Source: Aphidius gifuensis
Lineage: Eukaryota; Arthropoda; Insecta; Hymenoptera; Braconidae
Assembly (NCBI RefSeq): GCF_014905175.1
Contig: NC_057793.1
Location: 15,934,173-15,998,172 of the forward strand
Length of the DNA: 64,000 bases
Reading direction: 5' to 3'
Shown here: piece by piece, positions 10,761 to 21,990 of the stretch
How the letters are laid out: each line of letters begins with the position of its first letter
Position numbering within the stretch: position 1 is the first letter of the stretch
The notes under the pieces: model-generated
The model's database searches: none
Told to the model about the DNA's origin: nothing
What the model saw: the letters and a program-made list of their open reading frames with translations, nothing else
Position numbers and translations under genes: made by a program

Positions 10761-12416
10761 TAATTTTCTTACATCATTGACAAAGCATAACATATAATTG
10801 CGCGCTATTCGGTCTAGTTATAATAAATCAATAATTGGTGTTTTCAATAACTTCATCAAGTAAGTGAATTTAAAGTGATTTATAAATCCCTTCAAGATTA
10901 TTTATAAATAATATATGCTTGTTTACAATATTCTCGAAGCTACTTGATAATTAATTAATTGTTGAATATCAGGTAATATTGTATGAAAATGAATGAATTA
11001 GAAGGATTTCCTGATCAATATCAATTCTCGAATGAGCAAGTGTCATCTCCATTGGTTTTTATTATTGTTCAGTATGAAAATGAAAAAGAATGGGTACAGC
11101 TATCAGAGCATTTTATATATGCTGATATAATTCACAAAGGTTTATTACTTATTTACTTTGTTTAATTCACTTAAGAATTTTTTTCATTATTATATATTTT
11201 TTTTAATTTCAAAGTATATGAAATATATGCATTACCTGACGAGCAAGAAATTGAGATTACTGATCTAAATGATGTTTCAATTGATAAAGATATATTGTGT
11301 AATTTTATACGTTCAAGTGGTCATAGCTTGACAATTAAACTTAGACAGAAAATAGTCAATTTGTTAGATATATGTAAGATTTTTTTGCTTTTTTATTTTA
11401 TTGAAATTATTAACTAAAAAATTCATTATTTGTTGACATTATAATACTATGTGATGTTTTTTCAGCTAAAAATATAGTTGCTAATGTTACACAAACTCAT
11501 GGATTAAAGCATGCTGATGGTAGCACAAGTGCTGATGTTATACCAGTACCATCAGATGAACCAATTGATGTCAATGATGACAAAGAGCCTTTACCAAAAA
11601 AGCCAAAATTAATAAAAAAAATAACTGGTGACGTAGTTTCAGCTAAAGTAAGTTGTTGAGAAATAATTTGAATTGTATTTTTTTTTTTTTTTTCGTTTTA
11701 CTGAATATCTAATTTTTTTATTTTATCAAGCAACTGAAAGAACTTCTTATTAATCACTCATATGGAGATGAAATGTTTGAATCATACAATGATTTAGGGT
11801 ATTTAACAAAAAAATGTAGAAAAGTTGTTGTCAATATTGTGGCAAGTGAACTTTAAAAACATAAAAAAATAACCCAGAGAAATCTTTGGAATGAAGAAAA
11901 AGTTCAGTGTGCCAAAGCAATTATTGAAGTATTCCCAAAGCTTGGTTTATTAAATTTTGATTATGTGAGTTCAATGAAAAAATTTTTTAAACTTATTAAT
12001 AAATTAATTTTAACTTTAATTTTATGAATATTTATTTTACAAATTTAACAGAAACAATTTGATAATCCTGAAACAAGATGTGGTTTTATTTCTGATGCCT
12101 TGGGAAGTACAAGTAGACGGTTCCGAAAAAGAAAAACAGCAATACCTCAACATGGAATAAATAATAATATCGTACAAGAACGAGTAGATGAAAGTGAAAT
12201 TGTTAATGATGCAATCGAATTCATGCAAACAGCAACAAAAAATCAAAAAGAATTAATTATTGAAAAAATTAAATCAACATTTAAACTTCGACGACATAAA
12301 TACTTGGACGAGCGTTTTCTTGAGGTTTTCTAAAAATCTTAGTTATTCCTGACCTGGTGATTATTTTTATTATTTATCATTCATCTGAGATTTTTTTTTT
12401 ATTTTATGATTTTATC

Positions 12417-14134
12417 TAGGGGTGTGCGAATATTCGAAAATTCGAATAATTCGTATCGAATACGAATCGAATTATTCGAATTTTCGAATAGTCGAATAGC
12501 TACGAATAATTCGACTATTCGCCATTATACGAATATTCGAAAATTCGAATAATTCGAATAATGACGAATAGTCGAATAGTAACGAATAATTCGACTATTC
12601 AACTATTCGACTCTATGTTTTTAATTATTCGAATAAAAATGATTTAATGCATTTAAAAATTGTTCCAAATGGAAGATAATAATTATTGTTAGAATATTGA
12701 ACCCAAACATGAGATAATTTTTTTATTTATATTATTTTAATGAATTTATTAGGTATGTAAAATTAGCACATACATTGTAGCACAATCAAACTGGACTATA
12801 TCAAAAATTACGTGCGAATAAATCATTAGAAAAAAATTTTTATTTTCATTTTTTATAACAAATTCAATTTTGTTATTATTGAAAAGACCTAGGTTTAACT
12901 TTTTTAATAATATCCTTATTTTCATGAAATTAAATTTTGTGTTATGTTCAAATAAGTAAACTTATAAATATCTAAGAAATAACACCGAAATAAAAAATAA
13001 ATGAAAAAAATTCTTCTTTGTGCACATAGTATCAATAAGATATTTAATATTATTTTAAAACTGTAATACTTCATGTTAAATTATTGTAAGAGTACATAAG
13101 AAAAATTATATTTTGAAAACAATTTATAACACTAGAAAATAAATATATATGAGTTTATCATAAAAATGACTGAATTTCTTAAATAATTTGTTGCATGTCG
13201 TTTACTCGTTTTAGCTCTTATTGAGGTTTCAGTTACAAAAAATTGGACTTGCACTAGATAATTGTAAAGAATTATTTATAAGTTTACTTATTTGAAGATA
13301 ACACGAAATTTAATTTCATCGAGATCGGATTATTATTAAAAAAGTTGTTATAAACAATTAAAAAAAAATGTTTCTAATTATTTATTCGCACATAAATAAC
13401 ACATAATTGGCACGTAATTTTGGGCCTACTTACATCAAGATCTAATCATTATATAAAAAGTTCTGCTAGCTTTCATTTGTCAATTATTAAAAATGTTATT
13501 AAAAATTAAAAAAAAATTTTTTTTTAAATTTATTTATTCGCACATAAATCCCACATAATTCGCACATAATTTTAAGCCTAACTTCATCAAGATCAGATCA
13601 TTAATAAAAAAGTTTTGCTATAGCTTACAGTGAAAGCTAGCACAACTTTTTAAAAAAGGAAAAAAAAAAAAAAAAACGCACAAAAATTGCGGATTCCGCA
13701 CAAAAAACGCACATAATCCGCACGTAATTTTTGATATAGTCCAGTTTGATTGTGCTACAATGTATGTGCTAATTTTACATACCTAATAAATTCATTAAAA
13801 TAATATAAATAAAAAAATTATCTCATGTTTGGGTTCAATATTCTAACAATAATTATTATCTTCCATTTGGAACAATTTTTAAATGCATTAAATCATTTTT
13901 ATTCGAAAAATTAAAAACATAGAGTCGAATAGTCGAATAGTCGAATTATTCGTTACTATTCGACTATTCGTCATTATTCGAATTATTCGAATTTTCGAAT
14001 ATTCGTATAATGGCGAATAGTCGAATTATTCGTAGCTATTCGACTATTCGAAAATTCGAATAATTCGATTCGATTTTCGAATCGAATAGTACTATTCGAT
14101 TCGATTCGATTCGAAGACTATTCGCACACCCCTA
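12417..14134. mobile_element. hAT-type fold-back element with 8-bp target duplication
   Basis: Ends are TAGGGGTGTGCG / CGCACACCCCTA, flanked by a perfect 8-bp duplication ATTTTATC (12409-12416 and 14135-14142), the hAT signature. The two arms run inward for several hundred bases as near-perfect inverted copies, first an ATTCGAA-rich palindromic block (12420-12620, 13910-14120), then unique sequence. The middle carries another element (12751-13784). It sits inside an intron of the companion gene. No transposase is present, so it is non-autonomous. Confidence 0.9.
12751..13784. mobile_element. AGGTATG fold-back element at the centre of the hAT palindrome
   Basis: Ends AGGTATGTAAAATTAGCACATAC and its exact complement (13762-13784). 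The inner text (CTGGACTATATCAAAAATTACGTGCG) matches the 45109-48105 element closely and 3289-4120 more loosely. Its outer flanks are themselves inverted copies (GAATTTATT / AATAAATTC), so it occupies the exact symmetry centre of the surrounding hAT arms. Confidence 0.7.
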
Positions 14135-15664
14135 ATTTTATCCATACAGATCAACGTAGAATTCAACTTATTGAATCCAAGCATTGAGCAAGATATATTT
14201 TTGAGCTTATATCCTGAGTATATAAATGCAATTTTACATGTTTTTGCTAATGAAAAAATTAACTCAATTTTGCTAGGTACGTATTGTAAAGTTTATTATA
14301 TACTAAATTAAAATAATTCTTTCAGCAGTTATTATTTAATTGATAAGAATATTTTTTTAGATTGGGATCGAGTTTCTAATTCCCTCATTGCACTTGTTGC
14401 ACTTATACCACCAATTGTACACGGTAAAAAATTAGCATCTAGAGATAAGCTGGTAAACATAGTTACAAAGTTGATATTTTTCCAGAAGGTATACCAGATC
14501 TATATTAAATATCAAAAATAAGATGAAGAAAAAGATTTGTTTTTCATCAACTCATAGATCAATGTATAATTTTTTATTTCTTTAATTTTTTTTTTTTTTT
14601 TGTTGATAGTCAGGAACTCCATTGCAATCGCCTTTAAATCAAGGTCGTTCTCAGCTAAAATTAATTGCCATTGGCCCAAGTAAACGAGCTATTCATCAAT
14701 ATTATATTGAAATTGATAGCAAATTTATCTTGCTTCAAACAATTAATGTTGTCGAAGCAATCAGCTATCTTTTTAAAGCACATTATGTATTTCATGTAGA
14801 TTTTCATAGTGACTTGAAAAACTTTTGGACATTTCTTCAAAATTATTTTTTCAAAATAAAAAGTAATTGCACAACCAGTGCCAAGGAAGTTTACACAAAA
14901 ATTAATATTTCAAAAACAAATTTGGAATCAAATAATAATTAATAATAATAATCTTTGAGTAATCAACAGTAATTAGATTTCAGCAATAGCTTTTTGCTTT
15001 TCAATTGAACTCTAGAATTATTTTGATGTATTAATAATTTATAAATTAGTAAATAATTTTTATAGTAGATTAAAATTTTATTTTATATCTTTGGAAAGTG
15101 ATGATACTGTTTGGAACTTTTTAAGAAATTTTAATATAAACTTGATTATCACAAAAAAGATATTACGATAATATAATATTTCCAAAAACTTGATTTAATA
15201 TATTCATCATTTGATACACTGATTATAATAAGCCATTGAATAATTGTTAATTTTGAATACTAAAAATAGTATAAAATTAGTTAAACAAAATTATTAAATT
15301 ATAATCAATTAAATACACTAAATATAAAAAAAAAAAAAACAAATAATTGCAAGTGCAAAATTAATCTTTAGAAATTCAATAAGATTATTTTGTAAAATAT
15401 TACAATGCACAGATTTTAAATCACATGAAAAAAAAAATTATATCTTTCTATTGAACAAATAGAAATGCGTTTTTATTAGAAAAAAATAAAAAATTAGAAT
15501 ATTAAAAAGAAACTGTACTTTTTGGTATAAAAAATAACTTGTAAAACTTAAATGAGTGAGATACAGTTTGAGTCAATATTATTATAAGATATTAAAAACT
15601 TCAATTGTTAAAATTTTATAATTATAATTTGAAAATATTATTTAAGGTTTCTTGTGATAAAAAA

Positions 15665-17865
15665 ATGGCGTATCAGTGCTATAAGTGTACATTTAACACT
15701 CATACTATAACTAATTTTTTTTCTCATTTGCGATTTCAACATCATTTACTTGAGGGGCCAAAATTAACATTGAGTTGTTGTTTTGGATGTACAAACATCT
15801 ATCACACTTACAGTGGATTCAGAAAGCATATTGAAAAATGTAAATTAAAACAAAATAATTCATTGTTAAAGACATTTAATGAAACTAAAAGAAATGATAA
15901 TATTTTGGAAAATGATTTTGATAGTAATAGTGGTAAAGAATCAAGTAGTAGTAAACACAATAAAAGAGATATCACAGACATTAAAATACAAACTAAAAAT
16001 GATAAATTTCTTGATTTCGTTCAAAGTATGTATGTATTAGGGTTAGCTGATACTTCTATCAATTTAATTTTATCAAAAATGTCTGAAATTTTAGTACCCT
16101 TGTTAGATGATTTAGTATCAGCATCAGATTCTAATGAACGCTCAAAATTATCAAATAAATTTAAATTTGCTTTAGGAAATATAATGACTAGTTACAATCG
16201 AAATAAAATATTTCAAAGACATATTGTTGAACCAGTTAAAAAAACTCATGGCATAAGAATGGATAAGAAATTCGATAAAGATACCAATACTTACGTGGAA
16301 GTACTGGTTACAAGTACTTTTTCATATGTTCCTTTATTAGATACACTTCAGTTTTTATTTCAAGATAAATTTCATCAACAATGTTTGACTAAAAAATTTG
16401 CTGATAATAATTCTCAAATACAAAACGTATACAGAAGTTACAAAGATGGTAGTGTATTTAAAAATAATACATTTTTTCAAATAAATAAAATTTCGATTCA
16501 TCTACAAATTTATTATGACGAGTTTGAGGTTTGCAACCCTTTGAGTCAAAAGCAGTTATACACAAAATTGGTGCTTTTTATTTTTCCATTTTAAATTTTC
16601 CTTCACATATGCTTTCAAAATTAGAAAATATTCATTTACTTGCCCTCTGTTATGATTTTGATATTAAAAGTTTTGGTATAAATCCAGTTTTAAAAGTAAT
16701 AGTTAATGATTTAAAAATTTTAGAAAAAGATGGTATATTTATGAAAGGACTTAATTTATTTGTGAAAGGTAGTTTGATATCTATAAGTTTTGATAATTTA
16801 GGAGGAGCGAAAATACTAAGTATGAATGAATCTTTCGTAGCCACGTATTCTTGTAGAATTTGTAAAATAACTATAAAAGAAGCTAGAAAAAGTGTTACAT
16901 TAAATGAAAGTCTGTTGCGAACTAAATCAGAATTTATCTCATTATATAATCAGTTAGAATATTGTAATAATGATACATTTAATTTTTATGGTATAAAAAA
17001 CAAAAATCTTTGGGTAGAGTTGAAATTTTATGATTTTGTTGATAGTTCAATTGTTGATATATTCCATGACTTTTTAGAGGGTATTTGTCACCGGGATATA
17101 AAATATGTACTTAAGTATTTGATCGAGATAGGTATTGTCGATCTGTCAAATTTAAATAATAAAATATCAACTTTTGATTATGGCTTACATAATAGATCTA
17201 ACCATCCATGCCCAATAGATTTAAATAAAAACGCAAATTTAGTAGGTCAGCGTGGTGCTCAAATGTTTTGTTTGATAACTTATTTACCACTTCTTTTAAC
17301 TGATAAAATAACGAAATTGAATCATGAGGCTACAAAAAAATGGAGAGTTATTTTATTGTTAATAGAAATTATGAAAATTGTTTTTGCTCCAACAATAAGC
17401 TATGATATGTTAGATAGACTAACAGTTTTAATTAAAGATCATCATAGTCTTATTATTAATGAATCTAATTCATCATTGATAATGAAAGATCATTTGATAA
17501 CACATCTTCCAATGATTATAAATAAAATAGGACCACCAAGAATTCATTGGACCATGAGATACGAAAGCAAAAATGGATTTTTGAAAAGTTTCGTATACAA
17601 ATTGAAAAATTTCAAAGACATAGCACATACACTGGCTAATCGTCATCAAAAATGTAAGCTACAATCATGAAATAATAGAAAACTATATTCTGAAGACGAA
17701 CCACAAATTAACAACACAAAAATAATAAGTTTAAAGTCAAGTGAATTTTGTGATATTATTAACAAAACGTTAAATATAAATTTAAATAATTATATTTCTA
17801 TAGGTAATAGTGTTGATATTCGAGGTGAACATTTGATAATACAAAAATTTCGTCGTATGATATAA
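15665..17865 (+). pseudogene. Element A transposase with N-terminal C2H2 fingers (frameshift and one stop)
   Basis: The ATG at 15665 starts directly at two C2H2-like fingers (C-x2-C...H-x4-H near residues 4-27, then C-x2-C...H-x4-C). A second frame covers the DDE-like region. The junction near 16545, at the conserved FEVCNP stretch, needs one extra base, so a one-base deletion has broken the gene. In the downstream part I see ENIHLLALC, SFDNLGG (candidate catalytic Asp), a CRIC zinc pair, a FHDFLEG segment and HWTMRYESKNGFLK (candidate catalytic Glu). An in-frame TGA at 17668-17670 precedes 64 more coherent codons to a stop at 17865. The layout parallels the element B transposase, suggesting the CMC (CACTA-Mirage-Chapaev) or a KDZ-like group; I cannot decide between them. 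It follows the companion gene by 0.7 kb on the same strand. Confidence 0.75.
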
Positions 17866-17982
17866 TAATCGTCGTATGATATATACAATAAAAATTGGAT
17901 TTGCTTTTTATTGAATTTCATTTCAATTCCACAAAGAACCTTGTACAAAATTAGAAATAATATTTTCATTAATAATATTCAG

Positions 17983-18189
17983 TTAATTTAAATGTTTTAA
18001 TGCTTTTGTAAAAAGTCCTGGTATTTTAAAAAATCTTTGAAGCGTTTCACTTATTGAAATAACTTCTGCAGTAACTGGTACATTCTTGTAAATGATTATA
18101 TCATTCTCTTCGTCAAATTTATATCTCTCACCCAGGTAGAGAGGTAGATTCCAGTACAATTGAAGTATTAAGATTTTCAAAATATTTAA
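17983..18189 (-). pseudogene. 3' fragment of a second A-like transposase, left of the element B insertion
   Basis: The minus-strand frame reads ERYKFDEENDIIIYKNVPVT and ends in FFKIPGLFTKALKHLN and a stop. The 'VPVTAEV..SETL.RFF..PG' pattern corresponds to the 'YVPLLDTLQFLFQDKF' region of the neighbouring plus-strand transposase, so this is a diverged relative in opposite orientation. A frameshift is needed near 18137. Removing element B joins this piece in frame to 28060-28123. Start and end of the original gene are unknown. Confidence 0.55.
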
Positions 18190-18289
18190 AACCCAGGTAG
18201 GAATTCTCGGGCTTGACGACCGTGTCAGGCTTGTGCAAGGGCTGTTTATCAAGCCTTGGTAGCCAAGGCTTGTTTCAGGCCTGGGCCCG

Positions 18290-18705
18290 TTGATTTTACC
18301 CGGCTTTACACGAGCCTTGGTAACTCAGTCTTGTGTCAAGCCTGTATTTTTTGTTTTTACCCGGTCTCACACGGGCCTTGGTAACTCAGTCTTGTGTCAA
18401 GCCTGTATTTTTTGCTTTTACCCGGCCTCACACGAGCCTTGGTAACTCAGTCTTGTGTCAAGCCTGTATTTTTTTGCTTTTACCCGGCCTCACACGAGCC
18501 TTGTTAACTCAGTCTTGTGTCAAGCCTGTATTTTTTGCTTTTACCCGGCCTCACACGAGCCTTGGTCACTCAGTCTTGTGTCAAGCCTGTATTTTTTGCT
18601 TTTAACCGGCCTCACACGAGCCTTGGTAACTCAGTCTTGTGTCAAGCCTGTATTTTTTGCTTTTACCCGGTCTCACACGGGCCTTGGTAACTCTAAGTTT
18701 TAATC
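18290..18705 (+). repeat. 61-bp subterminal tandem repeat of element B, about 7 copies
   Basis: The unit CTTGGTAACTCAGTCTTGTG + TCAAGCCTGTATTTTTTG... + CCGGCCTCACACGAGC recurs at 18321, 18382, 18443, 18505 and on to about 18687, with a 61-62 bp period. It contains the self-complementary core CTTGTGTCAAG. Open frames across it are an artefact of the period. Confidence 0.9.
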
Positions 18706-19135
18706 TATTACTCAAATAAAAAATATTAAATTGAAAATTAAAATAAAATCTTGAATATATATAAATAATAAATAATATAAATAATAATAAATATATATAT
18801 ATTTTTGCCGACGATTTCTTTCAAACTATCACATGTGTATGTGTTATTTATCCGTGTATGTATCCGACAGTTTACGTGTAAACATGAGTAGGTATGGATG
18901 AATGTTATACACAAATATACATGTACTTACTTATTTTAGATAAACTTTTTAAGTAAATAAATAATTGATAATTCAAGTTGATAAAAAAATATTTTTTTGT
19001 TGGAAATGAACATGTATTCTTCAAGTTAATAATATTCGAAAAAACTGTATGTAAATTCAAGTGACACATGCAATATATATTTGTTGAATAACTTTATAAC
19101 CTCTAGATGTCAAAACAATACTATATTATTTTATA

Positions 19136-21299
19136 ATGTCTTATTCTAGTTCAGTTAGAACCAAAAAATTTCGGTATTTTAAAAGTAAAAAACAAAAACT
19201 ATTAACAAATGTCGATTCTAAATTAAATGCTGAACATACTGAACTTGCCAACAATGCAAAAATAGATGCTGCATGTGATGATTCTTTTGATTCACAAAAT
19301 TCAACTGATAGTTCAGCACCAGTATATGGTGTTGGTAATAAGACTGGTGTTGTTGGTGGTGCAAGTGTTGTTGGTGATACAAGTGGTGATGGTGATACAA
19401 GTGATGATAGTGCTGGTGATTTATCAATATCTTTAGACAATTCTTTAGATTTTTCTGGTGGTACAGATGACATTGATGATGAAAATTACATGACAGTCAC
19501 TGGCAACCTGTCAACAAAGTCGTTAACACTAGAAGATAAAATTAAAAAATGGGCAATTGAAAACGTCGATAATTTATATTTGTGAACTGTCAATGAATTG
19601 CTTGATATTTTAAAAAGTGAAGGTCACACTGAGCTACCCTCAAGTGCTCATAAATTACTTGGATATAAACATTCTGTTAAATGTAAAGATCTTATTTCTA
19701 AACGTCAAAGTGTTGGAAAATATTTTTATTTTGGTATTAAAAATGGCTTGACAAATCAATTATCACCAGTATATAAAGAGAATATAATCAAAGTTTTAGT
19801 TCATATTGATGGTGCAGCAGTTTATAAAAATATAAGAGGACAATTGTGGCCAGTTGTGTTGAAAATTTTTAACAAAAAATATGATTGTCCTCCTTTTGTT
19901 GCATCCATTTATTATGGTGATTCAAAACCAAATGATGTAAAAGAATTTTTACTTGATTTTGTTCAAGAATGCAAAGAACTAGTTAGCAATGGTTTTAATA
20001 TTGGAAACAAACATTATACATTTAAAATACTAGCAATTGTTGGTGATGGTCCTGCTCGTGCATTTATAAAATGCACCATTGGGCCAACGGGTTATTTTGC
20101 TTGTGAAAGATGTGAAGTTCAAGGTAAAACAGTTGAAAAAAAACGTGTTTATCCTGAACTTAATTGTGTAAAAAGAACCAAAATTTCATTTAAAACAAGA
20201 ACTCAACTAGGTCATCATAAGGAAACAGATACTCCGTTTCTTGATATTCCTGATTTAGATCCAGTTAATGACTTACCCCAAGAAGTAATGCATTTGTTAT
20301 ATGTAAACGTTATGAAAACATATATAGAAAAATTAATATCACCATCCAGCAACTATCGATTACCAGTAACTTCTAGAAAACACCTCCAAGAACTATTAGT
20401 CAATGTTACACCATATGTTCCAACGGATTTTCAACGAAATATTTTTGATATACAAGATGTAGCACGTTGGAAAGCTAACCAATTTTCTTTTTTACTGTTA
20501 TATATTGGAGCTATTATTTTCAAGAAAGTCTTGCCAAAAATGCAGTATCGTCATTTTCTTCGACTTTATGTTGGCTGTCGAGTCCTATGTAGCTCGGAAT
20601 TAGCTTTGACTTATGTTGATTACGCAGAGATCGAATTAAAAACATTTTTTGAGTTAATGCCAAATTATCTTGGTCCTGCTTCTCAAACTATGAATTTCCA
20701 TGGTCTTATTCATTTAGCTGACGATGTTAGACATTTTAAAACACCATTGATTGATTTATCAGCATTTTTTGGTGAAAATTTTATTGGAAAATTAAAACAT
20801 TTAGTCACCAGTACAGCTAGGCCTCTTCCTCAAATTATAAATCGTCTTGATGTCATTCAAAAATCATCAAAAGTTCAATTACGTCCAGTAATAAAAGAAT
20901 GCATCATGGATAAAAAAAAAATTATTGTTCAACGTGAACCAGGCCAGATGATATCTATAAAATCTCTAATATTAGATGAACTAGTTCTTCGAGACGAAGC
21001 TCCTGATAATGTGGTTCAATTGAATGATGGCAGATTGTTTCGTATCACAAAATTGTTGGTGAAAGCTGAATATACAACTGGTATTCAAGACAAAAAGAAT
21101 TTGTATGTAGAAGGTTACAGAGAAACTAAAAAAAAAAAATGTTTTTGTAACACCATGTCCATCTGAAGAAGTTGGAGTTTGGGAAGTTGAGAAGTTTTCA
21201 TCTGTTCTTCAGTTGCTAAATGCTGTACACATTAAAACTAAATGTGTTTTTATTGAAGTTGAAAAACATAACTATGCAATATCACTTTTACATGTTTAA
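19136..21299 (+). pseudogene. Element B transposase, CACTA/tnp2-like (one stop, one poly-A frameshift)
   Basis: Translation from the ATG at 19136 gives an acidic, Ser/Asp/Gly-rich N-terminus (about 130 residues), then the TGA at 19583-19585; the same frame continues coherently (VNELLDILKSEGHTELPSSA). The catalytic region has HIDGAAVYKN (first Asp, near 19808), IVGDGPARAF (second Asp, near 20045), a CERC zinc pair, a DLPQEVMHLLYVNVMK segment, then MNFHGLIHLADDV and FFGENFIGKLKH (candidate Glu, near 20774). This order matches Transposase_21/tnp2-type enzymes that cut and paste CACTA elements. Near 21128 an A-run shifts the frame; the other frame continues with sensible residues to a TAA at 21297-21299. 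Two small lesions in about 700 codons imply recent inactivation, or assembly error in the A-run. Confidence 0.8.
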
Positions 21300-21479
21300 A
21301 ATGGTTTTATTTAATTATAGTGATGATTTAATTTTGTTGTTTTTATATTTGTTTTAATCTGAAAAATCCATAAATATAAAACGTAATGTCTAGTGTGTGC
21401 CAAATCAAAACCAATATTTAACTACCTATTTTCAAATAAAATAGTTGATGTAAGTTATGTAAAACGTTAATAAAAATTA

Positions 21480-21990
21480 ATAATTATTAAACAATTATTG
21501 ACTGCAAAAAAATTTAAAAAAAAAGCATTAATATAATAAGGTGGTACAGCTAGATGACGTTAAAAAAAAAAAACATTTGCCTGTCATTATATACAAAAGT
21601 GCTTGTGTGTATATCAGTGTATATTGTCTAACATCGTCACCTGGTGCATAGTGAAGCTAAAAATAACTAATATTTTATTTGAAGTGATTTAAAATATGAA
21701 TAAAAAAACAATTATTCAATAAAAAAAAATTAATATAAAAAGGTGGTAAAACTAGGTGAGATAAAAAAAAATATATTCGCCCAATGCCCAGCATTATATG
21801 CAAATGTGCTTGTGTGTATATCAGTGTATATAGTCTCATCATTGTTAGCTGATAAAACAGCCACGATTTTACTGAAAAAAAAAAAGATGAATATAAAGAC
21901 CTGGTGGATAGTGTGAGCAAAAAAACACGAATATTTCTATGAAGTGATTTAAATTATTAATAAAAAATAATAATTATGTAACTATTATTT
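21480..21990 (+). repeat. Degenerate repeats inside element B, left block
   Basis: Units with AAGGTGGTA(C/A)A.CTAG, CATTTGCC..CCATTATAT, GTGCTTGTGTGTATATCAGTG and TATGAAGTGATTTAAA recur at roughly 200-260 bp spacing (about 21539, 21740). They sit between the two genes of element B. No coding frame. Confidence 0.7.

Larger units (their letters stand above)
10983..14942 (+). pseudogene. Element A companion gene, eight exons, one stop and a probable frameshift
   Basis: Exons inferred from phase-compatible GT/AG sites: 10983-11139, 11215-11373, 11466-11647, 11731-11964, 12052-12356, 14150-14276, 14361-14488, 14610-14942. The product is about 540 residues, with an acidic/Lys-rich linker after a PLPKKPKL motif in exon 3, an Arg/Lys-rich helix in exon 5 and a C-terminal domain containing DFHSDLKNFWTFLQNYFFK. 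I recognise the general type: uncharacterised insect proteins that accompany C2H2/DDE transposase genes (ending in a 'P-E-hydrophobic...W-x-L-x-Q' domain); the biochemical role is unknown. An in-frame TAA at 11854-11856 interrupts exon 4, and the frame of exon 5 closes at 12333, before the best donor at 12357. A hAT element sits in the intron between exons 5 and 6. The true start may lie upstream of 10983. Confidence 0.68.

Noticed and set aside
18130..18143. CCCAGGTAGAGAGG, looks like another element B end
   Set aside because: It reads as coding text (YLGERY on the minus strand) in the interrupted transposase fragment and has no partner; most likely coincidence, though a frameshift is close by.
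18333..18703. Two overlapping open frames with repeated peptides
   Set aside because: They come from the 61-bp tandem repeat of element B; codon pattern simply follows the repeat.
19141..19473. Minus-strand open frames with His or Pro/Ser repeats
   Set aside because: Antisense shadows of the acidic, low-complexity N-terminus of the element B transposase.
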